Below the pieces are notes generated by a model that ran no database searches, was not told the DNA's origin, and saw only the letters and a list, made by a program, of their open reading frames with translations. From Streptomyces sp. SLBN-118 (GTDB lineage Bacteria > Actinomycetota > Actinomycetes > Streptomycetales > Streptomycetaceae), in the NCBI RefSeq assembly GCF_006715635.1, contig NZ_VFNP01000002.1:3224001-3288000 (forward strand): 64,000 nucleotides of DNA, given 5' to 3'. Position 1 is the stretch's first letter; each line of letters starts with the position of its first letter. This document shows positions 24,701 through 33,655 of the stretch, piece by piece. The translations under genes were made by a program, and so were the position numbers.

Positions 24701-24805
24701 ACGTCCAGGGTACGGCGGCGCTCGCCCACGCGGTGCCGCCCGGCCCTCCTCGGTTCCACGCGCGTCTGCGGTGTGCGCTCGCTCGCCCTCTGCTGTGCTG
24801 GGCGC

Positions 24806-26011
24806 ATGACGCAACCGCCCTTCGCAGACCAGCCGGCGACGCCGTCGGACCCGTCGAGGCCCGTGCGGCCGCTCGTCGCCCGGCGGCGTGACGAGGAGCA
24901 CCGGGCAGCCACTCCTCTTGAGCTGTTCTTCGATCTCTGTTTCGTCGTCGCGATCGCCCAGGCCGGTGCGCAGCTGGTGCACGCCCTCGCCGAGGACCAC
25001 GTGGGGGACGGCGTTCTCAGTTACCTGACGGTGTTCTTCGCCATCTGGTGGGCGTGGATGAACTTCACCTGGTTCGCGTCGGCGTACGACAACGACGACG
25101 CCCTCTACCGTGTGGTCACCCTCGTCCAGATCGCCGGAGTCCTGATCCTCGCCGCCGGAGTCACCCGCGCCTTCGAGGACCATGACTTCCTCGTCGTGTG
25201 GCTGGGCTACGTCGTGATGCGCATTGCGCTGACCTCGCAGTGGCTCAGGGCGGCGCGAGACGCGTCAGGCGCCGAGCGGACCATGGCCCTGCGGTACGCG
25301 GGAGGCGTGATCCTCTGCCAGTTCGGCTGGAGCGCCGTGGTGTTCGCGCCCGAGTCGGCCCGGGGCTGGATCTTCCTGGTGATGGTGATCGCCGAGATGT
25401 GCGTACCGGCGTACGCCGAGAGGGACTTCCACACCAATTGGCACCCGCGCCATATCGCCGAGCGCTATGGCCTGTTCACCATCATCGTGCTCGGCGAGAC
25501 GATCGCCGCGGCCACCGTGGCCGTGAAGTCCGGCCTCGACGAGAACGACGCGCTGGGCGATCTGCTGCCGATCGCCGCGGGCGGGCTCCTCATCGTCTTT
25601 GCCGCCTGGTGGATCTACTTCGTCGTTCCGGCCCACGACCGTCTCGCATCCAGCAAGGAGGGATTCCTGTGGGGTTACGGTCACTACGGGATCTTCGCGT
25701 CGGCGGCGGCGATCGGCGCGGGCATCGAGGTGGCGGTGGAGCAGGCAGTGGGCTCGGCGCACATCTCCACCACCGCCGCCTCGGCTGCCGTGACCGTCCC
25801 GTCCGCCCTGTTCATGGTGCTCGTGTGGGCCCTGCACGCGCGTTACTTCAAGGTGGGCATCGCCCAGCAGCTGATCCTTCCCGTCACCGGGGCGGTGATC
25901 CTCGCCTGTACGTTCGCGGGTGAGTTCTCGGTCCTGGCCGCCGGGCTCGTTTCGGCCGCGGCGGTCGCGGTGGGCGTCACGCTCACCGCCCGGTCGGCGG
26001 ACAGGGCATGA
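24806..26011 (+). CDS. low-temperature-requirement A (LtrA) family membrane protein
   Basis: A 401-residue protein with about 11 membrane helices. ATPLELFFDLCFVVAIAQ (about residues 35-52) and FHTNWHPRHIAERYGLFTIIVLGE (in part; about 210-232) are the family signatures. LtrA was named from Listeria cold growth, but the biochemical role is unknown. The ATG at 24806 has no ribosome site; TGTGCT just upstream may be a -10 box of a leaderless transcript. It is divergent from the small gene ending at 24494. Confidence 0.85.
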   Translation: MTQPPFADQPATPSDPSRPVRPLVARRRDEEHRAATPLELFFDLCFVVAIAQAGAQLVHALAEDHVGDGVLSYLTVFFAIWWAWMNFTWFASAYDNDDALYRVVTLVQIAGVLILAAGVTRAFEDHDFLVVWLGYVVMRIALTSQWLRAARDASGAERTMALRYAGGVILCQFGWSAVVFAPESARGWIFLVMVIAEMCVPAYAERDFHTNWHPRHIAERYGLFTIIVLGETIAAATVAVKSGLDENDALGDLLPIAAGGLLIVFAAWWIYFVVPAHDRLASSKEGFLWGYGHYGIFASAAAIGAGIEVAVEQAVGSAHISTTAASAAVTVPSALFMVLVWALHARYFKVGIAQQLILPVTGAVILACTFAGEFSVLAAGLVSAAAVAVGVTLTARSADRA

Positions 26012-26092
26012 CGGACGCGACGGGCAGCTGCGTCCGGGACCGTCGGCGATGACCCGGGCGTCGCGCCAAGTCCCGTGGTACGCATGGGACTC

Positions 26093-27208
26093 ATGGCAGC
26101 ACATGACACACCGGCGGACGGCCGGACAGGCGCCCCGGAGCACGGCCGGAGAGACAGCCCGGAGGATGGTCCGCCGAAGGGCCCGGCGGGCGGACTGACC
26201 GACGTGGCCGGACTCCGCGTCGGCCACGCGCGCGTGCCCGGCCAGCGCGCACTCAGCGGCACCACCGTCGTCCTCGCCCCCGCCGGCGGCGCGATCGCCG
26301 CCGTGGATGTACGGGGCGGCGGCCCCGGCACCCGTGAGACCGACGCCCTCGACCCGCGCAATCTTGTCCAGCGCGTCGAGGCGGTCGTCCTGACCGGCGG
26401 CAGCGCGTACGGCCTCGAATCCGCCGCCGGTGTGATGGCGTGGCTGGAGGAGCAGGGCCGCGGCGTCCCCGTCGGCCCCGACCCTTCACAGGTGGTGCCG
26501 GTCGTCCCCGCCGCCTGCGTTTTCGACCTGGGACGCGGCGGTGACTGGCGGGCCAGGCCGGATGCCGCGACGGGACGGGCCGCTGTCGAGGCGGCAGCCC
26601 GTACGGACGAGGGCGCGCCGGTCGAGGAGGGCGGCGTCGGCGCGGGCACCGGTGCCGTGGTCGGGCAGTTCAAGGGCGGAGTCGGCACGGCGAGCGCGGT
26701 CCTGGACTCCGGGATCACCGTGGCCGCGCTGGTCGTGGCCAACGCCGCGGGCTCGGCGGTCGATCCGCTGACGGGTGCGCTGTACGGGTCGTACTTCGCG
26801 GGCCGCGTCGACTACCCGTCCCCCGATGTGCACGCGGCGGCCCAGCTCCGCCTCACGGAGGCACGCGAGCAGAACGCCCCTCCCCCGCTCAACACGACCC
26901 TCGCCGTGGTCGCCACCGACGCCGCCCTCACCCGCGCGCAGGCGCAGAAGCTTGCGGGCACGGCACACGACGGCATCGCGCGCGCCGTTCGCCCGGTCCA
27001 TCTCCTCAACGACGGGGACACGGTCTTCGCCCTCGCGACCGGCGCCGCAGCGCTCGACGAGGCCAGTCCGCTCGCCCTCAACGAGGTACTGGCCGCGGGC
27101 GCCGACGTGGTGACCCGGGCGATCGTCCGCGCGGTCCTCACGGCCCGGGGTGTGGCGGGTCCGGGCGGAGTCTTCCCCTCGTACCGGGACCTGTACGACA
27201 TCGACTGA
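26093..27208 (+). CDS. P1-family (DmpA-like) peptidase
   Basis: A protein of about 371 residues with the DmpA/ArgJ-like fold: LTDVAGLRVGHA near residue 35, VDVRGGGPGTRETD near 75, VLTGGSAYGLESAAGVM near 105, and VANAAGSAVDP near 215, where family members self-cleave before the Ser/Thr that becomes the nucleophile. Members are aminopeptidases or beta-peptidases. Starts at 26075 (GTG), 26084 (ATG) and 26093 (ATG) are all in frame; 26093 is preferred because TACGCA eight bases upstream could be the -10 box of a leaderless transcript. N-terminal 30 residues are poorly conserved. Confidence 0.82.
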   Translation: MAAHDTPADGRTGAPEHGRRDSPEDGPPKGPAGGLTDVAGLRVGHARVPGQRALSGTTVVLAPAGGAIAAVDVRGGGPGTRETDALDPRNLVQRVEAVVLTGGSAYGLESAAGVMAWLEEQGRGVPVGPDPSQVVPVVPAACVFDLGRGGDWRARPDAATGRAAVEAAARTDEGAPVEEGGVGAGTGAVVGQFKGGVGTASAVLDSGITVAALVVANAAGSAVDPLTGALYGSYFAGRVDYPSPDVHAAAQLRLTEAREQNAPPPLNTTLAVVATDAALTRAQAQKLAGTAHDGIARAVRPVHLLNDGDTVFALATGAAALDEASPLALNEVLAAGADVVTRAIVRAVLTARGVAGPGGVFPSYRDLYDID

Positions 27209-27237
27209 CGTAGAGGACAACCAAGTTGCTCAAAAGC

Positions 27238-27268
27238 AGGGGAACTTCGCCCAGTTCCCCTTCGTTTT
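27238..27268 (+). terminator. intrinsic terminator after the P1 peptidase gene
   Basis: A 9-bp stem (27238-27246 with 27253-27261), six-base loop, then TCGTTTT. Confidence 0.85.
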
Positions 27269-27352
27269 CCTGAATCCCGGACGCGTTGTCAGACCCAGGG
27301 ACTACGTTTAGCAACCACCAAGTGACTTGCGGCGACGGCCTGGAGACCCATC

Positions 27353-28126
27353 TTGAACGATCCGTACGAGACAACCGAGACGCACCTCGAGCGACTCCTG
27401 GGGCGGGCGCTCAACTCGTTCGACCTGCCCGACTCGACGGTCGAACGGCTCGATTCGGTGCTGGCGCACGCCAGTTCGCTGCACTCCTCTCATCACAGCG
27501 CCGCGCTGCACCGCGCGACCTACCGGCACGCCTATCTCCTCAGCGACGGCAGTTCCCTCGTTCTGTGGGAGCTGGTGCACAACACCGGACGCGACGGCTC
27601 CGAGCAGCACGAGCTGTACACAGAGGAGTCGGAGGCCCGTCTCGCCGCCTCCCGGCTGCCCGCCGGTTTCCCGGGCTTCGCCGGGCACGGGAGCGGCCAC
27701 GCGGGCGGCGCGGACGCGGGGCTCGACGGGGATCTGGACGCCGACTGGGAGCTCCTGTCCAGCCTGATGGCGCCGCCCGCGACCCCGCTCCCGAGGATGT
27801 ACGTCCCCGAGGACTCCGCGGACCACGCTCGCCGCGTGCTGCGCCGCGCGGAGAACGCGGACCGGCCGGGCCAGGAGACCGCGAACCTGCTGCGGGCCGC
27901 GTTCGCCCACCACATCACACAGGTCTTCGGCCGCCAGTGCCAGGTCGCGGGCAAGGACGCGGGCTTCACGCTCTACGAGCACGCGTTCTTGCTGCTCGAC
28001 GGCACCGAGACGAGCCTGTGGGAGGTGGAGCACACTGCGACGCCGGACGGCCGCCACATGTGCGAGGTCTACAACGCGGAGCGCACCGCCCGCGAAGCGA
28101 TGGAGCTGCGCGCGGGGGTTCGCTGA
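27353..28126 (+). CDS. DUF6227 family protein
   Basis: A 257-residue soluble protein starting NDPYETTETHLERLLGRALNSFD, recognised as the Streptomyces-specific DUF6227 family. Two related halves are visible: HAYLLSDGSSLVLWELVHNT near residue 60 and HAFLLLDGTETSLWEVEHTA near 215, each followed by an E-L/V-Y segment, so it looks like an internal duplication. Between them lies a Gly/Asp-rich linker. Function unknown. TTG start at 27353 with GGAGA nine bases upstream. Confidence 0.85.
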   Translation: MNDPYETTETHLERLLGRALNSFDLPDSTVERLDSVLAHASSLHSSHHSAALHRATYRHAYLLSDGSSLVLWELVHNTGRDGSEQHELYTEESEARLAASRLPAGFPGFAGHGSGHAGGADAGLDGDLDADWELLSSLMAPPATPLPRMYVPEDSADHARRVLRRAENADRPGQETANLLRAAFAHHITQVFGRQCQVAGKDAGFTLYEHAFLLLDGTETSLWEVEHTATPDGRHMCEVYNAERTAREAMELRAGVR

Positions 28127-28277
28127 CCTCGCCGCGATCCGGCGCCGGGTTCACGCGCGTACGACGCCTGTTCCCGCGGCCTCGATTTCCCCGGCGTCCT
28201 CGGCGCCGAGCCCGCTGTCACACGCCGGACGAGCCCGGCCCGGTCCAGCGTCTTGCGGTCGCGCCGGATAACGGCGA

Positions 28278-28317
28278 GGCCCGGCCCGGGGCGTATCCAC
28301 GCCTCCGGGGCCGGGCC
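28278..28317. terminator. GC-rich hairpin between convergent genes
   Basis: GGCCCGGCCCGG (28278-28289) faces CCGGGGCCGGGCC (28305-28317). The rest of the 245-bp gap holds a 7-bp triplication GAGTACT/GAGTACC/GAGTACC at 28326-28346 and no gene. Confidence 0.6.
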
Positions 28318-28371
28318 CCGTATCCGAGTACTGAGTACCGAGTACCAGAGCTTCCGGGTTCTGCGGCCGCC

Positions 28372-29880
28372 TCAGTGAGCGAGCGCAGGCTCCGCCTCCC
28401 GCTCCTCCGGAAGCTCCGCGCCGGCCCCCTCCACGTGCGGCTTCGGCCGCGTCGGCAGCGCGAACATCACCACGAAGATCACGGCCAGTACCCCCACGAC
28501 CCACCACAGCGAGTTCTGGAACGCCTCCCCGAACGCCTTCCCGACCGTGCTCGGCGCCATCCGGTCGTCGATCGACCCGAAGAAGACGACCGACACCAGA
28601 GCGAGCCCGAGTGCGTTGCCCGTCTGCATCGTCGTGTTGATCAGCCCGGACGCCGAACCCGAGTGCTCGCGCGGTACGTCCGAGAGGACCGCGTCCGTCA
28701 GCGGCGCCACGATCAGCCCCATCCCGGCGCCCATGACCACCAGCGGCAGCGCCATCTGCCAGGAGTGGATCGCCGTGCCGTACCGCCCGGCCTCCCAGAT
28801 GTAGAGGACCAGACCCGTGGCCATCGTCAGCGCGCCCGCCTGGAGAACCTTGCGGCCGAACCGCGGCACCAGCTTCTGGACGGACAGCCCCGCCGCCGTG
28901 GACACGGCGATGGAGAACGGCACCCCGGTCAGCCCCGCGCGCAGCGGCGACCAGCCAAGACCTATCTGCATGTACAGCGTCCAGACCAGGAAGAAGATCC
29001 CGCAGGCGATGCCGAACGTGAGCTGCACGGCGATGCCCGCGGCGAAGCTCTTCACCTTGAACAGCGACAGCTCGACCAGCGGCGAGCCGTCCTTGCGGGT
29101 CTTCCTCTTCTCGTACGCCACGAAGACGGCGAAGACGACCAGGCTGCCGGCCATGCACAGATGACCCCAAAGCGGCCAGCCCAGCTCACGGCCGCGCGTC
29201 AGCGGATAGATCAGCATCAGCAGTCCGGAGGTGACCAGCGCGACGCCGACCAGGTCGAGCTTGAGCGCCTTCGGCGCGCGGGACTCAATGATGAACTTGC
29301 GGCCCAGGATGACGCCCGCGATACCGACGGGCAGGTTGATCAGGAAGATCGGCCGCCACTCCAGGCCGAAGAGGTTCCACTGGGTCAGAAGCGCGCCGAG
29401 CAGCGGACCGGACACGGCGCCGAGTCCGATGACCGCACCGAACATCCCGAAGACCTTGCCCCGTTCGTGCGCCGGGAAGGTGACATGGATGATCGCGAGC
29501 ACCTGAGGCACCATCATCGCGGCCGTCGCGCCCTGGAGCAGGCGGGAGGCGACCAGCATGTTCTCGTCCGCCGCGAATCCGCAGAGCGCGGAGGCGAGCG
29601 TAAAGCCGGTTATGCCGATCAGGAAGAGCCGCTTGCGGCCGTAGATGTCGCCGAGCCGTCCACCCGTGATCAGACCGGCGGCGAAAGCGAGCGCGTATCC
29701 GGCAGTGATCCACTGGATCGCGCCGAACGACGCTTCGAGGTCCCGCTCGATGCTCGGGATCGCGATATTGACGATGGTGACGTCGACCAGGTCCATGAAG
29801 GCCGCGGTCATCACGATCGCGAGAGCGATCCAGCGACGACGGTCTGAAGCCGTATCCGGTACGGCGGGCTGTGAACTCAT
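28372..29880 (-). CDS. DHA2-type MFS drug exporter
   Basis: A 502-residue, 14-helix exporter. MTAAFMDLVDVTIVNIAIPSI in helix 1 holds the Asp seen in QacA/EmrB-type pumps, GRLGDIYGRKRLF is motif A, and GPLLGALLTQWNLFGLEWRPIFLINLPVGI is motif C region (helix 5). The ATG at 29880 begins directly before the first helix; an extension to 29961 would cross the shared promoter region. It is divergent from a WYL-domain regulator across 62 bases, so that regulator probably controls it. Confidence 0.9.
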   Translation of the reverse strand: MSSQPAVPDTASDRRRWIALAIVMTAAFMDLVDVTIVNIAIPSIERDLEASFGAIQWITAGYALAFAAGLITGGRLGDIYGRKRLFLIGITGFTLASALCGFAADENMLVASRLLQGATAAMMVPQVLAIIHVTFPAHERGKVFGMFGAVIGLGAVSGPLLGALLTQWNLFGLEWRPIFLINLPVGIAGVILGRKFIIESRAPKALKLDLVGVALVTSGLLMLIYPLTRGRELGWPLWGHLCMAGSLVVFAVFVAYEKRKTRKDGSPLVELSLFKVKSFAAGIAVQLTFGIACGIFFLVWTLYMQIGLGWSPLRAGLTGVPFSIAVSTAAGLSVQKLVPRFGRKVLQAGALTMATGLVLYIWEAGRYGTAIHSWQMALPLVVMGAGMGLIVAPLTDAVLSDVPREHSGSASGLINTTMQTGNALGLALVSVVFFGSIDDRMAPSTVGKAFGEAFQNSLWWVVGVLAVIFVVMFALPTRPKPHVEGAGAELPEEREAEPALAH

Positions 29881-29942
29881 GGGAAGAACATAGAGTGGAT
29901 ATAGGTCAAGTGATGTCCTAGATAAGAGGCATCCTGGAAAAC

Positions 29943-30920
29943 ATGACGGATACTCCGGCACGACTCCTCAATCTGCTCTCCCTCCTCCAGACCCCGCGCG
30001 AGTGGCCGGGCAGCGAGCTGGCCGAGCGGCTCGAAGTGAGCCCGCGCACCATCCGCCGCGACATCGACCGGCTGCGCGACCTGGGCTACCCGGTCGAGGC
30101 GACCATGGGGGCGATCGGCGGCTACCGCCTGGTCGCGGGCGCCGCGATGCCGCCACTGCTCCTCGACGACGAGGAGGCCGTCGCGATCGCGGTCGGCCTG
30201 CGGGCGGGCGCCGGCCATGCCATCGAAGGTATCGAGGAAGCCTCCGTGCGGGCCCTCGCCAAACTGGAACAGGTGCTGCCGTCCCGGCTGCGGCACCGGG
30301 TCACCACCCTGCAGGCGGCGACGATTCCGCTCACCCGCGGCGACGGCGCGACGATCGACCCGCACACGCTGACGGTCATCGCGGGGGCGGCGACAGGGCG
30401 CGAACGCCTGCGCTTCGGCTACCGCGCGGGCGACGGGACGGAGACCAAACGGCAGACCGAGCCGTATCGCCTCGTGTCGACGGGCCGCCGGTGGTATCTC
30501 GTCGCGTACGACGTCGGGCGCGAGGACTGGCGTACGTTCCGTGTCGACCGGATCTCGGAGCCATGCGCCACGGGGGCCCGCTTCGTGCCGCGGGAGTTGC
30601 CGACCGGCAGCGCGGCGGAACTCCTGGGGCACACCATGTCCCGGCAGCCCGAGCTCGACATCGACGTGAGCTTCGAGGCGCCTGCGTCGTTCGTCGCAGC
30701 ACGCCTGCCGGACACGCTGGGCGCGCCCGTGGCGACGGGCGAGGAGACCTGCCGCCTGCGGACGAGGGCGGCGGACTCGCTGGAGTGGCTGGCGCTCCGA
30801 CTGGCGCTGGTGGACTGCGAGTTCACGGTGCACGGCCCGCGCCCTCTGGCGGAGTACATGACGGACCTGGGCGCGCGCCTGACCCGGTCGGCCGGGGGCT
30901 CGGTTCCGGCAGCCCACTGA
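29943..30920 (+). CDS. YafY-type HTH / WYL-domain transcriptional regulator
   Basis: A 325-residue regulator: winged helix at residues 5-60 (WPGSELAERLEVSPRTIRRD), a helical linker, a WYL domain near 140-200 (TEPYRLVSTGRRWYLVAYD with the FRVDRI segment) and a WCX-type C-terminal extension. WYL domains sense ligands, including nucleic acid. The divergent 62-bp gap holds TAGGTCAA and ATGTCCTA, an imperfect inverted repeat that could be its operator. It likely represses or activates the neighbouring exporter gene. Confidence 0.88.
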   Translation: MTDTPARLLNLLSLLQTPREWPGSELAERLEVSPRTIRRDIDRLRDLGYPVEATMGAIGGYRLVAGAAMPPLLLDDEEAVAIAVGLRAGAGHAIEGIEEASVRALAKLEQVLPSRLRHRVTTLQAATIPLTRGDGATIDPHTLTVIAGAATGRERLRFGYRAGDGTETKRQTEPYRLVSTGRRWYLVAYDVGREDWRTFRVDRISEPCATGARFVPRELPTGSAAELLGHTMSRQPELDIDVSFEAPASFVAARLPDTLGAPVATGEETCRLRTRAADSLEWLALRLALVDCEFTVHGPRPLAEYMTDLGARLTRSAGGSVPAAH

Positions 30921-30957
30921 CAGCCGGTCCGGGCCGGCAGTCGGTCCGGACAGGGAA

Positions 30958-30993
30958 GGACCCCAGCACCGGGGGGGGAGGGTACTGGGGTCC
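30958..30993. terminator. hairpin between convergent genes
   Basis: GGACCCCAG (30958-30966) pairs with CTGGGGTCC (30985-30993), with possible extra pairs inside. It separates the WYL regulator from hrdD. Confidence 0.75.
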
Positions 30994-31018
30994 GCTTCAG
31001 GGGGCCTCTCGCGGGGCG

Positions 31019-32017
31019 TTACGCCGCCGCGTCGAAGCCCGTGTCCCGCGCCATCCGCTTGAGCTCCAGCAGCGCGTGCTTCTCGATCTGCCGGATCCGC
31101 TCACGCGTCAGGCCGTGCTGCTTGCCGACCTCCGTCAGCGTGCGCTCCCGGCCGTCCTCGATGCCGTACCGCATGCGGATGATCGAAGCCGTACGGTTGT
31201 CGAGCTTGCCGATCAGGTCCTCGAGCCCCTCGCTGCGCAGCAGCGACAGCACCGACTGCTCGGGCGAGATGGCCGACGTGTCTTCGAGCAGATCGCCGAA
31301 CTGCGTCTCGCCCGCGTCGTCCACCGACATGTTCAGACTGACGGGGTCGCGCGCCCAGTCGAGCACGTCAATGACGCGCTCGGGCGTCGAGCCAAGCTCC
31401 TTGGCGACCTCCTCAGGCTCCGGCTCGCGGCCGTTTTCCCTGTTGAACTCGCGCTGGACACGTCGGATGCGTCCGAGTTCCTCCACCAGGTGGACAGGGA
31501 GCCGGATGGTCCGGGACTGGTCGGCTATGGAGCGGGTGATCGCCTGGCGGATCCACCACGTGGCATACGTGGAGAACTTGAAGCCCTTGGCGTAGTCGAA
31601 CTTCTCGACCGCGCGCACCAGGCCCGCATTGCCTTCCTGGATCAGGTCGAGGAGGGGCAGCCCGCTGCGCGGATAGCGCCGCGCCACGGCCACCACGAGC
31701 CGGAGGTTGGAGCGGATGAAGACGTCCTTGGCGCGTTCGCCCTGGGTGACCAGCGCCTCGAGCTCCTCACGCGTGGCACCGCCCGCATCGCTCTCGACCT
31801 CTTTGTCGAGGATCTGCCGGGCGTACACACCCGCCTCGATGGTCTGGGACAGCTCGACTTCCTTGGCGGCATCGAGTAGCGGCGTACGCGCGATCTCATC
31901 GAGGTACATGCCGACCAGGTCGCGGTCGGCGATCTCCCCGCCCACGGCGCGAACGCTGCTTGCCCTGCCGGTCCCACTGGAATCGGACTGACGACGGGCA
32001 ACGGCACGGGTTGCCAT
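31019..32017 (-). CDS. hrdD: RNA polymerase sigma factor HrdD
   Basis: A 332-residue group 2 sigma-70 factor. Region 1.2 begins ADRDLVGMYLDEIARTPLL, region 2 holds NLRLVVAVARRYPRSGLPLLDLIQEGN and KFSTYATWWIRQAI, and region 4.2 ends with LTEVGKQHGLTRERIRQIE. It lacks the long region 1.1 of HrdB. The start MATRAVARRQSDSSG and the neighbouring phosphinothricin-type acetyltransferase match hrdD of S. coelicolor. ATG at 32017 follows AAGGGAGC; longer frames cross the promoter. HrdD is not essential and its regulon overlaps that of HrdB. Confidence 0.9.
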   Translation of the reverse strand: MATRAVARRQSDSSGTGRASSVRAVGGEIADRDLVGMYLDEIARTPLLDAAKEVELSQTIEAGVYARQILDKEVESDAGGATREELEALVTQGERAKDVFIRSNLRLVVAVARRYPRSGLPLLDLIQEGNAGLVRAVEKFDYAKGFKFSTYATWWIRQAITRSIADQSRTIRLPVHLVEELGRIRRVQREFNRENGREPEPEEVAKELGSTPERVIDVLDWARDPVSLNMSVDDAGETQFGDLLEDTSAISPEQSVLSLLRSEGLEDLIGKLDNRTASIIRMRYGIEDGRERTLTEVGKQHGLTRERIRQIEKHALLELKRMARDTGFDAAA

Positions 32018-32078
32018 GCGAGCTCCCTTGCTGAGTAGGTCGCGACACCCTTGCGGGTGCCCTGCATCCGATGGAAAC

Positions 32079-32105
32079 AACGACTGGAAACCGGACAGAA
32101 TTCCC
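32079..32105 (-). promoter_or_regulatory. SigR-type promoter of hrdD
   Basis: On the minus strand GGGAAT (32100-32105), exactly 18 bases, then GTT (32079-32081, extended to GTTGTT). The SigR consensus is GGGAAT-N18/19-GTT. hrdD of S. coelicolor is a known SigR target, so the match is expected and places hrdD in the thiol-oxidative-stress response here too. Confidence 0.85.
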
Positions 32106-32164
32106 ATGGCGTGAATCGATTTTCGTGATCTTGCAGTACCCTGTCCGGCCACGAGGGAGGACGC

Positions 32165-32692
32165 GTGCCGCAGGATCACTCAGAGGTGCAGGTCAGGGCG
32201 GGCGCCGAGGAAGATCTCGAAGCCCTCACAGAGCTCTACAACCACTACGTGCGTGAAACGGCCGTCACCTTCGACACGTCCGCCTTCACGGCCGAGCAGC
32301 GCCGCCCGTGGCTGCGCTCCCACCCTGAAGACGGCCCCCACCGCCTTTTGGTTGCTCGGGATGTCCGTTCTGCCCTACTTCTTGGATACGCGACCAGCAG
32401 CGCCTTCCGCCCCAAGCCCGCGTACTCCACTTCCGTCGAGGTCAGCGTCTACTGCGCCCCCGAGGCCGCGGGCCGGGGCATCGGCACCCTCCTCTACAAG
32501 GCGCTGTTCGAGGCGCTGGAGGATGAGGACATCCACCGCGCATACGCGGGGATCGCCCAGCCGAACGAGGCGTCGGCCCGGCTGCACGCACGCTTCGGAT
32601 TCCGGCACATCGGCACGTACGAAGAGGTCGGCAGGAAGTTCGGCCGGTACTGGGACGTGGCCTGGTACGAGAAGAGGCTGGGCGAGGGCTGA
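32165..32692 (+). CDS. phosphinothricin-type GNAT acetyltransferase
   Basis: A 175-residue GNAT of the pat/bar group: VRAGAEEDLEALTELYNHYVRET at the N terminus, GYATSSAFRPKPAYSTSVEVSVY in the middle, AAGRGIGTLLYKALFEALE for acetyl-CoA binding and GRYWDVAWYEKRL at the end. Enzymes of this group acetylate phosphinothricin or related amino-acid analogues, methionine sulfone or sulfoximine. It is divergent from hrdD. GTG start at 32165 with GGGAGGA six bases upstream. Resistance activity cannot be assumed. Confidence 0.87.
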   Translation: MPQDHSEVQVRAGAEEDLEALTELYNHYVRETAVTFDTSAFTAEQRRPWLRSHPEDGPHRLLVARDVRSALLLGYATSSAFRPKPAYSTSVEVSVYCAPEAAGRGIGTLLYKALFEALEDEDIHRAYAGIAQPNEASARLHARFGFRHIGTYEEVGRKFGRYWDVAWYEKRLGEG

Positions 32693-32722
32693 TCAGGGGC
32701 CCGGAGAGCCCAGCCGACCGAA

Positions 32723-32752
32723 CGGGCCGTGCTGCCCCAGCCGAACGGCCCG
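32723..32752. terminator. hairpin between convergent genes
   Basis: CGGGCCGT (32723-32730) pairs with ACGGCCCG (32745-32752) across a 14-base loop. Confidence 0.5.
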
Positions 32753-32759
32753 GGCGGCC

Positions 32760-33542
32760 TCAGCCGAACTGGACGGACCGCTTCGCCAGGCCCATCCAGA
32801 AGCCGTCGATCACGCTCCGCCCGCCCGTGAGCTCACCCTCGGACACCCCGAGGGTGACGAACAGCGGCGCGAAGTGCTCCGTCCGCGGGTGGGCCAGCCG
32901 CCCGGCCGGCGCCTTGTTCTCGAAGTCCAGCAGCGCGTCCACGTCCGCCGCCGCGAGTGCCCGCTGCCCCCAGTCGTCGAACTCCACCGACCAGCCGGGG
33001 ATCCCACCGTGGCGAAGGGCCGCCAGATTGTGCGTGAAGAATCCGCTGCCGACGATCAGCACGCCCTCGTCCCTCAGCGGCGCGAGCCTTCGGCCGATCT
33101 CCATCAGCTTCTGCGGATCGAGTGTCGGCATGGAGATCTGCAGTACGGGAATGTCGGCGTCCGGGAACATCTCCACCAGCGGGACGTACGCGCCGTGGTC
33201 GAGCCCACGGTCCGGGATGTCCTGTACCGGAGTACCGGCACCGCGCAGCAACTTCCGTACCGAGTCGGCGAGTCCGGGCGCGCCGGGCGCGGCGTAGCGC
33301 ACCCGGTAGTAGTGCTCGGGAAAACCCCAGAAGTCGTAGACCAGCGGTACGGACTCGACCGCGCCGAGCGCGAGCGGGGCCTCCTCCCAGTGGGCGGAGA
33401 CGATCAGGATCGCCCTGGGGCGCGGCAGCGACGCCGACCAGGCGGCGAGCTGGCCGGGCCAGAGGGCGTCGTCGGCGAGCGGCGGGGCGCCGTGGGAGAG
33501 ATAGAGGGCGGGCATGCGCTCGGCGACTGGGGTGGCACTCAT
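32760..33542 (-). CDS. LigB-type (DODA) ring-opening dioxygenase
   Basis: A 260-residue class III extradiol dioxygenase homologue of the YgiD/4,5-DOPA group. LYLSHGAPPLADD near residue 13 and SAHWEEA near 49 supply conserved histidines for the metal, LDHGAYVPLVEMFPDADIPV is the central motif, and GSGFFTHNL near 165 carries another histidine. Members cleave catechols or serve in quinone defence. It is divergent from a MarR regulator with a shared, operator-rich gap of 113 bases. Confidence 0.88.
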   Translation of the reverse strand: MSATPVAERMPALYLSHGAPPLADDALWPGQLAAWSASLPRPRAILIVSAHWEEAPLALGAVESVPLVYDFWGFPEHYYRVRYAAPGAPGLADSVRKLLRGAGTPVQDIPDRGLDHGAYVPLVEMFPDADIPVLQISMPTLDPQKLMEIGRRLAPLRDEGVLIVGSGFFTHNLAALRHGGIPGWSVEFDDWGQRALAAADVDALLDFENKAPAGRLAHPRTEHFAPLFVTLGVSEGELTGGRSVIDGFWMGLAKRSVQFG

Positions 33543-33581
33543 GGCAGCGGCTCCCGGATTGCTTCCGGCCTGATGGACCTA

Positions 33582-33632
33582 CTTGAACTTTCAAGCTAGC
33601 CCACCGTAACTCCAGTTAGTTAAACTTTCAAG
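33582..33632. promoter_or_regulatory. paired MarR-type operators
   Basis: CTTGAACTTTCAAG (33582-33595) is a perfect 6-2-6 inverted repeat, and GTTAAACTTTCAAG (33619-33632) is a second, imperfect copy 37 bases on. They lie between the divergent dioxygenase and MarR genes and are the likely binding sites of that MarR protein. Confidence 0.7.
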
Positions 33633-33655
33633 AATGTGGTCGTAGAGTGGGATGT

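Noticed and set aside
28326..28346. Attachment-site duplication
   Set aside because: A 7-bp triplication GAGTAC(T/C) without integrase or a second copy at a distance; more likely slippage.
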